From: UBA2197 sp034370465
Lineage (GTDB): Bacteria; Desulfobacterota; Desulfuromonadia; Desulfuromonadales; UBA2197
Reading direction: 5' to 3'
NCBI GenBank assembly: GCA_034370465.1
Contig: JAXMLA010000263.1
Span: 1 to 8,616, forward strand
DNA: 8,616 bases
Made by a program: the position numbers and the translations under genes. Shown piece after piece: positions 1-6,524 of the stretch; within the stretch, counting starts at the first letter, position 1, and every line of letters begins with the position of its first letter. The notes below the pieces were generated by a model. That model had not been told where the DNA came from, did no database searches, and saw nothing but the letters and a program-made list of their open reading frames with translations.

Positions 1-654
1 GACAGTTATACTGGAAAGCAATCCGCCGATAAAGTTGCAAAAGAAGGAAATTTCATACCGCAGCGGATATTGATCCTTGCTGAAATCAAGGCTGTAAACA
101 TCGATATATAACTGGCTTCCCTTCCACAGGAAGATGCAGACAAAGACAGCAATAAACCCGAAAAAACCTTTGCTTATCGGTGAACCTTTAATATTGGAAC
201 AGATTTTCCGGATCAAGTCGATATTGATCAAGGAAAGGAAGACCCAATTGGTATTTTCGACAATCCTGACAACTTTGCGCATCTCTGCATCCGGGGGAGG
301 ATTAATAAGGAGAAAGACCAGAGAGATCAAGAGAACGGCAAAAACTGCGATATAAACAAATACTTTTCTCCCCTCACATTCCAGGGTGCGGGTAAAGACA
401 TAATATTCCTGAAAACCGTGACTCATGACAAGAATGGCCACCGTGCCGACAATGTGTCCCATGGTCAGAACATAAGGATTTTGCAGGCCAGGGAGAAAGG
501 GCAGCGCTCCCGGGATAATCTCGCCGATGAGAATCAAAAAGAAACCGACAGAGATACTTGTCCAGACCCGGGCGTTGCCAAGGCTGAAGTAGAAAGAGAT
601 CCCCCCGGCAACGAACCAGAAAAGGGCGAGAATAATGTTTGATTGGCTCTCCAT
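1..654 (-). CDS. Multi-pass membrane protein of unknown function (C-terminal part outside the window)
   Basis: The frame is open from an ATG at 654 to the window edge, giving 218 residues with no stop, so the C-terminus is missing. The protein is strongly hydrophobic. Likely membrane segments are at about residues 6-25, 31-54, 60-83, 97-117, 163-182 and 202-218, with a possible additional one near 135-147. A charged loop lies at about 120-132 (PPPDAEMRKVVR). No catalytic motif or known domain is recognised. The start is set by a strong Shine-Dalgarno sequence, AGGAGAAGAG (complement of 662-671), 7 nt upstream of the ATG. The gene begins 31 nt after the stop of the PATAN-like gene, in the same direction, so co-transcription is likely. 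It could be the sensory N-terminus of a larger signalling protein or a stand-alone integral membrane protein; the sequence seen does not decide. The coding call is firm, the function unknown. Confidence 0.82.
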   Translation of the reverse strand, partial: MESQSNIILALFWFVAGGISFYFSLGNARVWTSISVGFFLILIGEIIPGALPFLPGLQNPYVLTMGHIVGTVAILVMSHGFQEYYVFTRTLECEGRKVFVYIAVFAVLLISLVFLLINPPPDAEMRKVVRIVENTNWVFLSLINIDLIRKICSNIKGSPISKGFFGFIAVFVCIFLWKGSQLYIDVYSLDFSKDQYPLRYEISFFCNFIGGLLSSITV

Positions 655-685
655 AAAACGACTCTTCTCCTGTGATAATTCTATT

Positions 686-1630
686 TTAAGGGGAAAGGAC
701 CTTGCGACTGGCACGGCGCATGTCGACAAGCATCTGCTCAATTCGCGAAGGACCGGCTACTAATCTGGCCGATTTTGCAATCGCCTGAAAAAATTGATCG
801 AAGGTTGCGTCATTAAGGACCGTAACTTTTTCAAATTCTTTTTCTACGAGTGCCACGCCTATTTTCCCCAGCTGTTCCTGTGCGACAGCACAAAAGAGTT
901 GAAGAATCTTGTCGCGCTGCTCCTTTTCTACCGTCAGCTCAGAGCGTTGCCCAGCCTCAGCACCAGGAAGTTTCCGACCGGCAATCTTTTCGACTTCACA
1001 ATTCCACAGTCTTGAAATATCGACAACTTCGAGCAAATCCGCAAGAACCTGCTCCTCATTGGCGGGCGTCGTGAGCACATCGATCTTGGCACCCGGGAGG
1101 CGTGCCACCGACATCGAAGTGTCAGCGGTCGTTTCCAAATCGGTCGAGCCGTCGTGGAAGAACCCCAGTGGATTCCCTTGCCGGTAAAAGATCAGGGCAA
1201 TATGCTCCTGCGTATAGATGCGCAGACAGCCATTGAGCTTCTCATCTTTCATCTGACCAAGCAGTGTCTTGATATCGATGAGCTTGATCTCTTGACCACT
1301 GTAAAGAAGGTGTCCGTGCAGCAGCGCATGGATCGACAGGGCAAGATCGGAGGAAAGGCGAAAGATATTGAGGTTGGCTCCGCCGCCCAAAGAAAGAGCA
1401 AAGATCCGGACCAGGGCCGCATCAGCAATCTGCCGGTTTGCGCCCTCTTCACAGAGGACACTGATCATCCGCCCTTGTTCGAAGATGATGATACCGGTCG
1501 CCGGCGCCGCATCGAAACGGAGATAGCCGGAAAAAGCACCTTTATGTAATTTGCGTAGGGCGTCGGGGAGATTAAAGCGGCCCGGATCGATATTTTCCTT
1601 GATTGGGTTACCGCGAGGCAGAAGGATCAT
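686..1630 (-). CDS. Tandem PATAN-like (DUF4388-type) domain protein
   Basis: 314 residues. Two similar modules are visible, at about residues 20-105 and 118-200. Each has an L..L....L.G.LR core followed by a hydrophobic strand and a turn: GYLRF then IIIFEQGRMI (47-56) in the first, GCLRI then IALIFYRQGNPLG (144-156) in the second. This pattern is typical of PATAN/DUF4388 domains, which act as adaptor modules in bacterial signalling and motility regulators. A helical C-terminal region (about 235-310) has no recognised family. No enzyme motif and no membrane segment are seen, so it is probably cytoplasmic. The ATG at 1630 has only a weak AGAG-type ribosome site. It lies 80 nt downstream of the ParA-like gene and 31 nt upstream of a membrane-protein gene. 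The context suggests it links the ATPase to the membrane partner, which is inference. Domain assignment was made by eye and is moderately sure. Confidence 0.85.
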   Translation of the reverse strand: MILLPRGNPIKENIDPGRFNLPDALRKLHKGAFSGYLRFDAAPATGIIIFEQGRMISVLCEEGANRQIADAALVRIFALSLGGGANLNIFRLSSDLALSIHALLHGHLLYSGQEIKLIDIKTLLGQMKDEKLNGCLRIYTQEHIALIFYRQGNPLGFFHDGSTDLETTADTSMSVARLPGAKIDVLTTPANEEQVLADLLEVVDISRLWNCEVEKIAGRKLPGAEAGQRSELTVEKEQRDKILQLFCAVAQEQLGKIGVALVEKEFEKVTVLNDATFDQFFQAIAKSARLVAGPSRIEQMLVDMRRASRKVLSP

Positions 1631-1669
1631 CGTAAAGCTCTCTGAAGGAGTGGATTTTTTTAGTCGAAA

Positions 1670-1697
1670 TCTCTAATAAAATAGGAGTCTTTGTCAA
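1670..1697 (-). promoter_or_regulatory. Possible promoter upstream of the PATAN-like gene
   Basis: On the minus strand a consensus -35 hexamer TTGACA (complement of 1692-1697) is followed after 16 nt by TAGAGA (complement of 1670-1675), a poor -10 matching 3 of 6 positions. The 80-nt gap it lies in is AT-rich. If real, it would let the PATAN-like and membrane genes be expressed apart from the ParA-like gene. The weak -10 makes this tentative. Confidence 0.25.
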
Positions 1698-1710
1698 CTG
1701 TAGAATCCGC

Positions 1711-3003
1711 TTACAGAGAGGACTCTCCAAAAGTCTGGTGGCGAAGAACCATTTGCCGCAGCGCATGAAATGGCCGGTAGCGCTGCTCGGACAATGCCTC
1801 GCTTAAGGGGACGGACTGAAGATCGATAAAGAGCTTTTCCCGGAAACAATCCCCGAGCGAACGGCCGGTCATGGCGTTCAGGATCTTTTCAAAACGACTT
1901 CCGCCCCTGACTTGCACCGGGCGACTCTGAATCTCTTCGCCGTGTTGATCAAAGAGGCGCAGAATCGCGGCATCTGCATCACCACTCATACCGACACTGT
2001 CAAGATCGCAACAAAGAAGAATCGCCCCCTGATCCAGCCAGCCAGCCAGCGCATCGTCACCAAAGATCTCGTCAAGACAATCTTTATGCAGGGCGCCACG
2101 GTGGCGCGAACGTTGGTCGTGCCAAAAGAGAACCGCCTTAGACTCCACCGACAGACCGCAGTGCGGACACTCCCTTTTCAAGCGCCGCAGACGTCCCGGC
2201 GGCAAAGGTTGCGGCGCTCTGAGTGGCGACGATACCGGCCGCCGCGCTTCTTCGGCCAGAACAAAATCGGCCAACTGACGAAATTGCTGATGGACAATGG
2301 TGCCGCGGGCATGCGTCAGCACCGGATAGATGCGGCTCGATAGTCCGGTGGTCAAACTTTCGACCTTGGGGCTCTTGGTGAGACAAAGATCGAGGACCTG
2401 ATGCCCCCGTTCCCGCCCGGAGAAGGTGAGAAAGGCCTGCATGCCGATGTCATGCCGCAACTTGAGACGGGCATCGATCAGGCTCGGCAGCAGCCAGACG
2501 TGCTCAGGGTTGCCGCCGGCGGCAGCAAAGACATCCAGGATTGCCGGGGCATTCACCAGTGAAGGACGATCCTTGATCGGGATAATAACCAGATCAGCTG
2601 CCGCTAAAGCATTGCTGGTGAAGTAGTCGATGACCGGCCGGGTATCGATAATCAGAATGCCGCCGAGGGTCGATTGCTCCAGGAGATTTCGTAAACGCAG
2701 AGGATCATCATCCGGCGGGGAAAGATGCCGTTCGGATGCCAGATACTGCACCCCGTATTCGCCAAGATGGACGAGCTCCGCCGGATCTTCGTTGCGCAGC
2801 AGTCCGGCCATCGACGCACCGCGCCGCGGCCCGATGGCGAACATGTTGTCAACGCTGAAATGGTTGTCAAAGGAGACAATCGTGACCGGCAGGTCTTCAT
2901 GCAATGCTTTAAGGTAGACAGCAAGATTCGTCGCCAAGGTGGTCTTGCCGACGCCCCCTTTTTCACTGGCGATCGTCACAACAAAGGGTCTGCCCTGCTC
3001 CAT
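1711..3003 (-). CDS. ParA/MinD-family ATPase with zinc-binding-like C-terminal extension
   Basis: 430 residues. The N-terminal half is a deviant Walker A ATPase: SEKGGVGKTT at 13-22 with the signature lysine K15. A switch-like Asp follows at 46 (VSFDNHFSVDN), then a Walker B strand ILIID ending at D120, and a typical AADLVIIPIKDRPS segment at 135-148. These ATPases dimerise on ATP and position proteins, plasmids or chromosomes on the membrane or nucleoid. After about residue 260 a proline/arginine linker leads to CPHC (279-282), H306 and C309, a possible Zn site, followed by about 120 residues not recognised. That is much longer than a usual ParA or MinD (roughly 250-290 residues). The ATG at 3003 has a clear GGGAGG site 4 nt upstream. 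No ParB or MinC partner is visible. The downstream neighbours are a PATAN-like gene and a membrane-protein gene, suggesting a positioning role other than plasmid partition. Confidence 0.9.
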   Translation of the reverse strand: MEQGRPFVVTIASEKGGVGKTTLATNLAVYLKALHEDLPVTIVSFDNHFSVDNMFAIGPRRGASMAGLLRNEDPAELVHLGEYGVQYLASERHLSPPDDDPLRLRNLLEQSTLGGILIIDTRPVIDYFTSNALAAADLVIIPIKDRPSLVNAPAILDVFAAAGGNPEHVWLLPSLIDARLKLRHDIGMQAFLTFSGRERGHQVLDLCLTKSPKVESLTTGLSSRIYPVLTHARGTIVHQQFRQLADFVLAEEARRPVSSPLRAPQPLPPGRLRRLKRECPHCGLSVESKAVLFWHDQRSRHRGALHKDCLDEIFGDDALAGWLDQGAILLCCDLDSVGMSGDADAAILRLFDQHGEEIQSRPVQVRGGSRFEKILNAMTGRSLGDCFREKLFIDLQSVPLSEALSEQRYRPFHALRQMVLRHQTFGESSL

Positions 3004-3051
3004 ACTGCCTCCCGGCTACAATGAATCGTCCGCCTGCAAACTTTCCCAGTA

Positions 3052-3155
3052 TTGTAGGTTGGGTTAGGCGGGTGTATGCCGTAACCCAACATAACCAAGC
3101 TGACAACATTCAAGGCTGTTGGGTTACGCGATGTGGCTGCTAACCCAACCTACGA
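3052..3155. repeat. REP-like doublet (BIME-like nested palindrome)
   Basis: Four alternating copies of GTTGGGTTA/TAACCCAAC form two opposed hairpins. The first (3054-3091) starts with GTAG, then a 9-bp stem closed by GGC/GCC with one bulged G at 3081. The second (3117-3153), read on the minus strand, has the same design: GTAG, a 9-bp stem, GC/GC and a bulged G. The outer arms (3054-3067 and 3140-3153) are a perfect 14-bp inverted repeat, and the inner arms (3081-3091 and 3117-3127) a perfect 11-bp one. GTAG at the foot of a bulged hairpin is the hallmark of REP sequences mobilised by RAYT transposases. It fills most of the gap between the ABC-F and ParA-like genes. No T-tract follows it, so it is not a standard terminator. 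Confidence 0.85.
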
Positions 3156-3173
3156 AACTGCCTCCCCAATACG

Positions 3174-5099
3174 CTAATAGTCCCCTTGCAACCCTTCCCA
3201 ACGGGCGAAGAGGCTGTTCACCTCATCCTTGAGCAGCGCATGCCGGGCAGAGATCTCTTTCCAGCGGCTCGCATCATGGTAAAGTTCCGGGTCGGCCATC
3301 TGCGCTTCCAAAGCCGCCACCTCCCCTTCCCGCTCGGCAATTTTCTTCTCAACGTCAGCCACTTCCTTCTGCCGTTTCTGCTCGCTGCGCTGCGACTCTT
3401 TGCGCGTCGCATGCGCCTGCAAACGCGCTTCCCGGTCGTCGCCGACAACTTGCGCCTGCGTGGAAGATCCCAGCTGCTCAACCCGCAGTTCGGAATGTTC
3501 CGTCTCCCCCTGCAACCCTTTGGCGCGGAGAAAATCTTCGTAATTGCCGAGCCAGGAGGTCGTGCGGCCAGCATTGACCTCGATCACCCGCGTTGCCAGG
3601 GCATCGACGAAGTAGCGGTCATGGGAAACAAAGACCAGGGTGCCGCTATAATGGCGCAGCGCATCGAGGAGGACTTCTTTCGAGGCAAGGTCAAGATGGT
3701 TGGTCGGTTCGTCGAGAAGGAGGAGATTCGCCGGTCGCAGCAGGAGGATGGCGAGAGCGAGACGGTTGCGCTCGCCGCCGGACAGGACTGCAACTTTCTT
3801 GTGAACATCATCGCCGGAAAAAAGGAAAGTGCCGAGGATATCGCGGACCCGCGGCGCCATCTCGAAAGGAGCGGCATCAAGAATCTCCTCCATCACCGTC
3901 CGCTCCGGATTAAGCACCTTGGCCTGATCCTGGGCAAAGTAGGCGAGGGAAAGGTTGTGTCCCTCAATCCGCTCACCGCACCGCGGTGCTTCATCGCCTG
4001 CTAAAAGGCGCATCAGAGTCGATTTCCCGGCGCCGTTGGCACCGACCAGGGCAATCCTCTCCCCCTTCTCGACCATCAGTTCGACCTCGCTAAAGATGGT
4101 TCGCTCCCCGTAGACCTGCGCGACGTTATGTAGTTCGAGAGCAACGCGTCCCCCCTTGGGCGGCTCGGGAAAACGGAAAGCAATCCGCTTGCGCTGCGGC
4201 GGCACAACGATCCGCTCGACCTTCTCCAACTGCTTGATCCGACTCTGCACCATCGAGGCTTTATTCGCCTGATAACGGAAGCGGCTGATAAAGGCTTCGG
4301 TCTTTTCGATCTCTTCATCCTGACGGCGCTTCTCTTCCAAGAGGGCGGTGATGCGGCGCTCGCGCTCATCGATATAACGACTGTAGTTGCCGGGATATTC
4401 GGTGAGCTTGCCGTTCCAGACCTCGACGATCTTGGAAACGACCTGATCAAGGAAAAATCGGTCGTGGGAAACGAGGACGACACTGAAGGGATAGTTCTTC
4501 AGATATTCTTCCAGCCAGTCACGGGCGGGAAGATCGAGATGATTGGTCGGTTCGTCCAGAAGGAGGAGATTCGGTCGTTGGAGAAGAAGTTTGGCGAGGG
4601 CAATGCGCATCTGCCAGCCACCGGAGAACTGCTCGCAGGGCTTCTCCCAGTCGCTCTCGGTAAAGCCGAGTCCGCGCAGAACCTTGGCAATCTCAGTCTC
4701 CATGGCATAGCCGCCGCGATGGCGGAATTCTTCCTGCAGATGGGCGTAACGATCGAGATCCGCTTCCTGATGCGACGTGCTGATGCGCTCTTCCAGCAGT
4801 TTGATCTCGGCCTCCATCGCCAGAAGTTCGGCGAGAGCCGACTGGACCTCGCTGAAGAGCCCTTGACCACGGTGTTCGAGGCCGTCCTGGGGGAGATAGC
4901 CGAACGTCAGCCCCTTGGCGACCTGGACATCGCCGCTGTCGACCGAGACGGTGCCGGCGAGAATCTTGAGCAGCGTCGTCTTCCCTGCGCCGTTTTCACC
5001 ACAGAGACCGACGCGGTCACCGGGACGGAGATGCCAGTCAATGGCATTGAAAATCAGCCGCCCGGCGTAATTTTTTGTCATTTTTCGTAATTGCAGCAT
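3174..5099 (-). CDS. ABC-F family ATPase (Uup/YheS/YdiF-like), ribosome-associated
   Basis: 641 residues with two ABC ATPase domains and no membrane segments, the ABC-F layout. ABC1 has Walker A GENGAGKT (34-41), signature FSGGW (158-162) and Walker B LLLLDEPTNHLDL (178-190). The inter-domain linker at about 235-320 is charged and helical, with the family-typical FISRFRYQANKASMVQSR (270-287). ABC2 has Walker A GANGAGKS (353-360), signature LSGGERNR (439-446) and Walker B LLLLDEPTNHLD (459-470). A coiled-coil C-terminal extension covers about 555-641, as in Uup, YheS and YdiF, and the length fits those rather than EttA. Such proteins bind the ribosomal E site and rescue or tune translation; some give antibiotic resistance, but nothing here shows that. 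The ATG at 5099 begins MLQLRKMTKNY, which aligns with family N-termini, yet there is no Shine-Dalgarno sequence. A second Met (residue 7, 5081) is a possible start. Confidence 0.95.
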   Translation of the reverse strand: MLQLRKMTKNYAGRLIFNAIDWHLRPGDRVGLCGENGAGKTTLLKILAGTVSVDSGDVQVAKGLTFGYLPQDGLEHRGQGLFSEVQSALAELLAMEAEIKLLEERISTSHQEADLDRYAHLQEEFRHRGGYAMETEIAKVLRGLGFTESDWEKPCEQFSGGWQMRIALAKLLLQRPNLLLLDEPTNHLDLPARDWLEEYLKNYPFSVVLVSHDRFFLDQVVSKIVEVWNGKLTEYPGNYSRYIDERERRITALLEEKRRQDEEIEKTEAFISRFRYQANKASMVQSRIKQLEKVERIVVPPQRKRIAFRFPEPPKGGRVALELHNVAQVYGERTIFSEVELMVEKGERIALVGANGAGKSTLMRLLAGDEAPRCGERIEGHNLSLAYFAQDQAKVLNPERTVMEEILDAAPFEMAPRVRDILGTFLFSGDDVHKKVAVLSGGERNRLALAILLLRPANLLLLDEPTNHLDLASKEVLLDALRHYSGTLVFVSHDRYFVDALATRVIEVNAGRTTSWLGNYEDFLRAKGLQGETEHSELRVEQLGSSTQAQVVGDDREARLQAHATRKESQRSEQKRQKEVADVEKKIAEREGEVAALEAQMADPELYHDASRWKEISARHALLKDEVNSLFARWEGLQGDY

Positions 5100-5107
5100 A
5101 GGGGCGG

Positions 5108-5136
5108 TTTATAGCACAAAGGGGCGGTGGGGTGAA
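5108..5136 (-). promoter_or_regulatory. Candidate extended -10 promoter of the ABC-F gene
   Basis: On the minus strand TTCACC (complement of 5131-5136, 4 of 6 matches to TTGACA) is spaced 17 nt from TATAAA (complement of 5108-5113, 5 of 6 matches). The -10 is preceded by TGC, giving an extended -10. Transcription would begin at about 5101, only 1-3 nt before the ATG at 5099. This matches the absence of a Shine-Dalgarno sequence and suggests a nearly leaderless mRNA. Confidence 0.45.
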
Positions 5137-5303
5137 GTGGAATGGAGGCCATAAAATTTGATTTAATCGTTTAGGATTACCGAAACTTCCCGGACATATC
5201 AAAACACGGCACACAAAACCGATGGGAGAGAAGCTGCCTATCCAATTGAGTTTGTGTTCGACAAATTTTTATTGAAATTCACCTGAATCCCGGTCGTTGT
5301 CTA

Positions 5304-5409
5304 GGATGATCAGGGGGACGCTGTTATCTAGGGATGATCAGGGGGACGCTGTTATCTATTTATCTATTGGGGGATGATCAGGGGGACGCTGTTATCTATT
5401 TATCTATTG
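5304..5409. repeat. Three tandem copies of the RAYT element end (left side)
   Basis: The unit begins GGATGATCAGGGGGACGC and ends in TATCTATTG. Copies run 5304-5330 (short, lacking the last 11 nt), 5332-5369 and 5372-5409. The last two are identical over 38 nt with a 40-nt period; the first two are 28 nt apart. The third copy contains the stop codon of the transposase gene and forms one arm of the inverted repeat that pairs with 6416-6446. The unit itself holds a smaller 8-nt duplication (TATCTATT twice). The rest of the gap back to the ABC-F promoter (5137-5303) is AT-rich and shows nothing further. Confidence 0.9.
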
Positions 5410-6385
5410 AGTCCATCATGACTTTCAATAGCACCAAATCTGCTTTCAAGATCTTCTCACCGCGCCTTGACGCCAGACTGACTCCGGTCGGCCCCAAGTG
5501 CAGGAACTGTCCGACTTCGCTACCGGTATAACCAAGTTCATATATCGCCAGATGGCACATTATCCCGCGTGCCGCCGCTGGCGCTCTGCTTTTGCTTGGT
5601 CTCCTGATTAAATCTGGATCAAGCGTCAATGCCGCCGAAACAATTGCCAACAGTTGCGCGAGGGTGACAACACGCCTCATTTTATCCCGTAAGTTGAAAT
5701 CCTGCTTAAGGCTATCAACGAAATCACCGCCACCCAAAACCCTTTCGTCAAAACTTTCGTATTCGTGATTTTTACGTTCTCCCTGACTCCGTTTAAGTCC
5801 TCCGCCAACAAGATCATCACGGCGACCGGTCAAAATCCCATCCCCGATAAATTGACGATAATTCCGCCGTGCCGTACTGACACTCTTGCCAAAACGCTCA
5901 AGAATAGGGTCGGTCTCCTGACCAGCAAGCTGCCGGTGTCCAAGCAAAACCGCGTGACCGGTCCAAGGGTAAAGGTCCAGTTCTTCCAGGCTTGCAACCA
6001 TTCCCGCCCGTAACGGATTCAGATGAATGTATCTGACCAGTTCAAGCAGATAGGGTTCTTCTTCGCAGACGATGGATTTGTAACGGTTCTGGAACAGATG
6101 CCCGGCGCGCTTGTTCCGGCGATTATATGAAACAGCATATCCGGTGAGAAGCCTACGCATGAAGTGCGACAGCGGTGTGAAGGTTGGCATTAATAACAAG
6201 TGGAAATGATTTGATAAAAGCGCCCACGCATAGCAGCGAACACCGGTTTCGGAGAGGAGAAAGACGAGCCGGGCAACAAAAAGTTGACGGTCGTGATCAT
6301 CATTGAAAATATCGCGCCGTTCAATTCCTCGCACAATAACGTGCTGAAGAAGCACGGCAATGTCGAGTCTTGCTAAACGTGGCAT
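5396..6385 (-). CDS. REP-associated tyrosine transposase (RAYT, Y1/HUH) with DnaA-like C-terminus
   Basis: 329 residues. The N-terminal Y1 transposase domain (about 1-150) begins MPRLARLDIAVLLQHVIVRG, the typical RAYT opening. It holds the HUH metal motif in SNHFHLLL (H60, H62) and the RYIHLNPLRAG block (118-128), where Y119 is the likely catalytic tyrosine. GRRDDLVGGGLKRS (187-200) is a later conserved block. Residues about 241-315 resemble the DnaA domain IV helix-turn-helix, with an AARGIMCHLAIYEL..TGSEVGQFLHLGPTGVSLA pattern, which may give sequence-specific binding. These enzymes cut and join single-stranded DNA at REP hairpins. All key residues are present and the frame is intact, so it may be active. 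The ATG at 6385 fits the family start, though there is no good Shine-Dalgarno sequence. The stop codon (5396-5398) and last four residues lie in the element's inverted repeat. Confidence 0.93.
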   Translation of the reverse strand: MPRLARLDIAVLLQHVIVRGIERRDIFNDDHDRQLFVARLVFLLSETGVRCYAWALLSNHFHLLLMPTFTPLSHFMRRLLTGYAVSYNRRNKRAGHLFQNRYKSIVCEEEPYLLELVRYIHLNPLRAGMVASLEELDLYPWTGHAVLLGHRQLAGQETDPILERFGKSVSTARRNYRQFIGDGILTGRRDDLVGGGLKRSQGERKNHEYESFDERVLGGGDFVDSLKQDFNLRDKMRRVVTLAQLLAIVSAALTLDPDLIRRPSKSRAPAAARGIMCHLAIYELGYTGSEVGQFLHLGPTGVSLASRRGEKILKADLVLLKVMMDSIDK

Positions 6386-6400
6386 AGGTGAAATGTATCA

Positions 6401-6446
6401 CTGTTGAGAAATGAGTCAATAGATAAATAGATAACAGCGTCCCCCT
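6401..6446. repeat. Right end of the RAYT element: inverted copy plus inner hairpin
   Basis: 6416-6446 is the exact reverse complement of 5380-5410. Just inside it, 6401-6422 can fold as CTGTTGA/TCAATAG, a 7-bp stem with one mismatch and an 8-nt loop. The copy is single here, unlike the triple array on the left. Outside it, CTTGCTCCCC is repeated at 6445-6454 and 6457-6466 (period 12), a small separate duplication. The remaining gap up to the toxin gene (6467-6524) holds only a short CCTGG/CCAGG hairpin. Confidence 0.85.
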
Positions 6447-6524
6447 TGCTCCCCCTCTTGCTCCCCTGGCTTCCAGGTTATCAAGTTGAAGAAATAACGG
6501 CTCAAGCCTGATATTTCCCATTGT

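Larger units (their letters stand above)
5380..6446 (-). mobile_element. RAYT-carrying element bounded by 31-bp inverted repeats
   Basis: A single transposase gene is enclosed by perfect 31-bp inverted repeats: 5380-5410 (begins AGGGGGACGCTGTTATC) and 6416-6446 (its reverse complement). After one mismatch, two more bases match. Imperfect hairpins lie at the inner edge of both ends (5404-5431 and 6401-6422), as expected for single-strand Y1 transposases. No target-site duplication was recognised, consistent with this enzyme class. Extra end copies to the left (5304-5369) suggest repeated capture or slippage of ends. Confidence 0.75.

Noticed and set aside
134..642. Two plus-strand frames (134-355 and 418-642)
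   Set aside because: Their peptides are highly charged with no family character. The minus strand here is one continuous membrane-protein frame with a strong ribosome site.
1154..1549. 131-residue plus-strand reading frame
   Set aside because: Antisense to the PATAN-like gene and without recognisable features.
3186..4004. 272-residue plus-strand reading frame
   Set aside because: It lies wholly antisense to the well-supported ABC-F gene, has no recognisable domain and no ribosome site; it is a shadow of codon bias.
4464..5090. 208-residue plus-strand reading frame
   Set aside because: Antisense to the first ATPase domain of the ABC-F gene, with no recognisable protein features.
5304..5409. 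CRISPR-like appearance of a tandem repeat array
   Set aside because: Copies are directly adjacent with 1-2 nt between them, so there are no unique spacers, and one copy forms the end of a transposase element.
6465..6477. CCTGG-CTT-CCAGG hairpin as a terminator after the toxin gene
   Set aside because: The stem is only 5 bp and no T-tract follows on the minus strand.
6321..6521. 66-residue minus-strand frame running through the right element end
   Set aside because: Overlaps the transposase start in another frame and is mostly translated repeat sequence.
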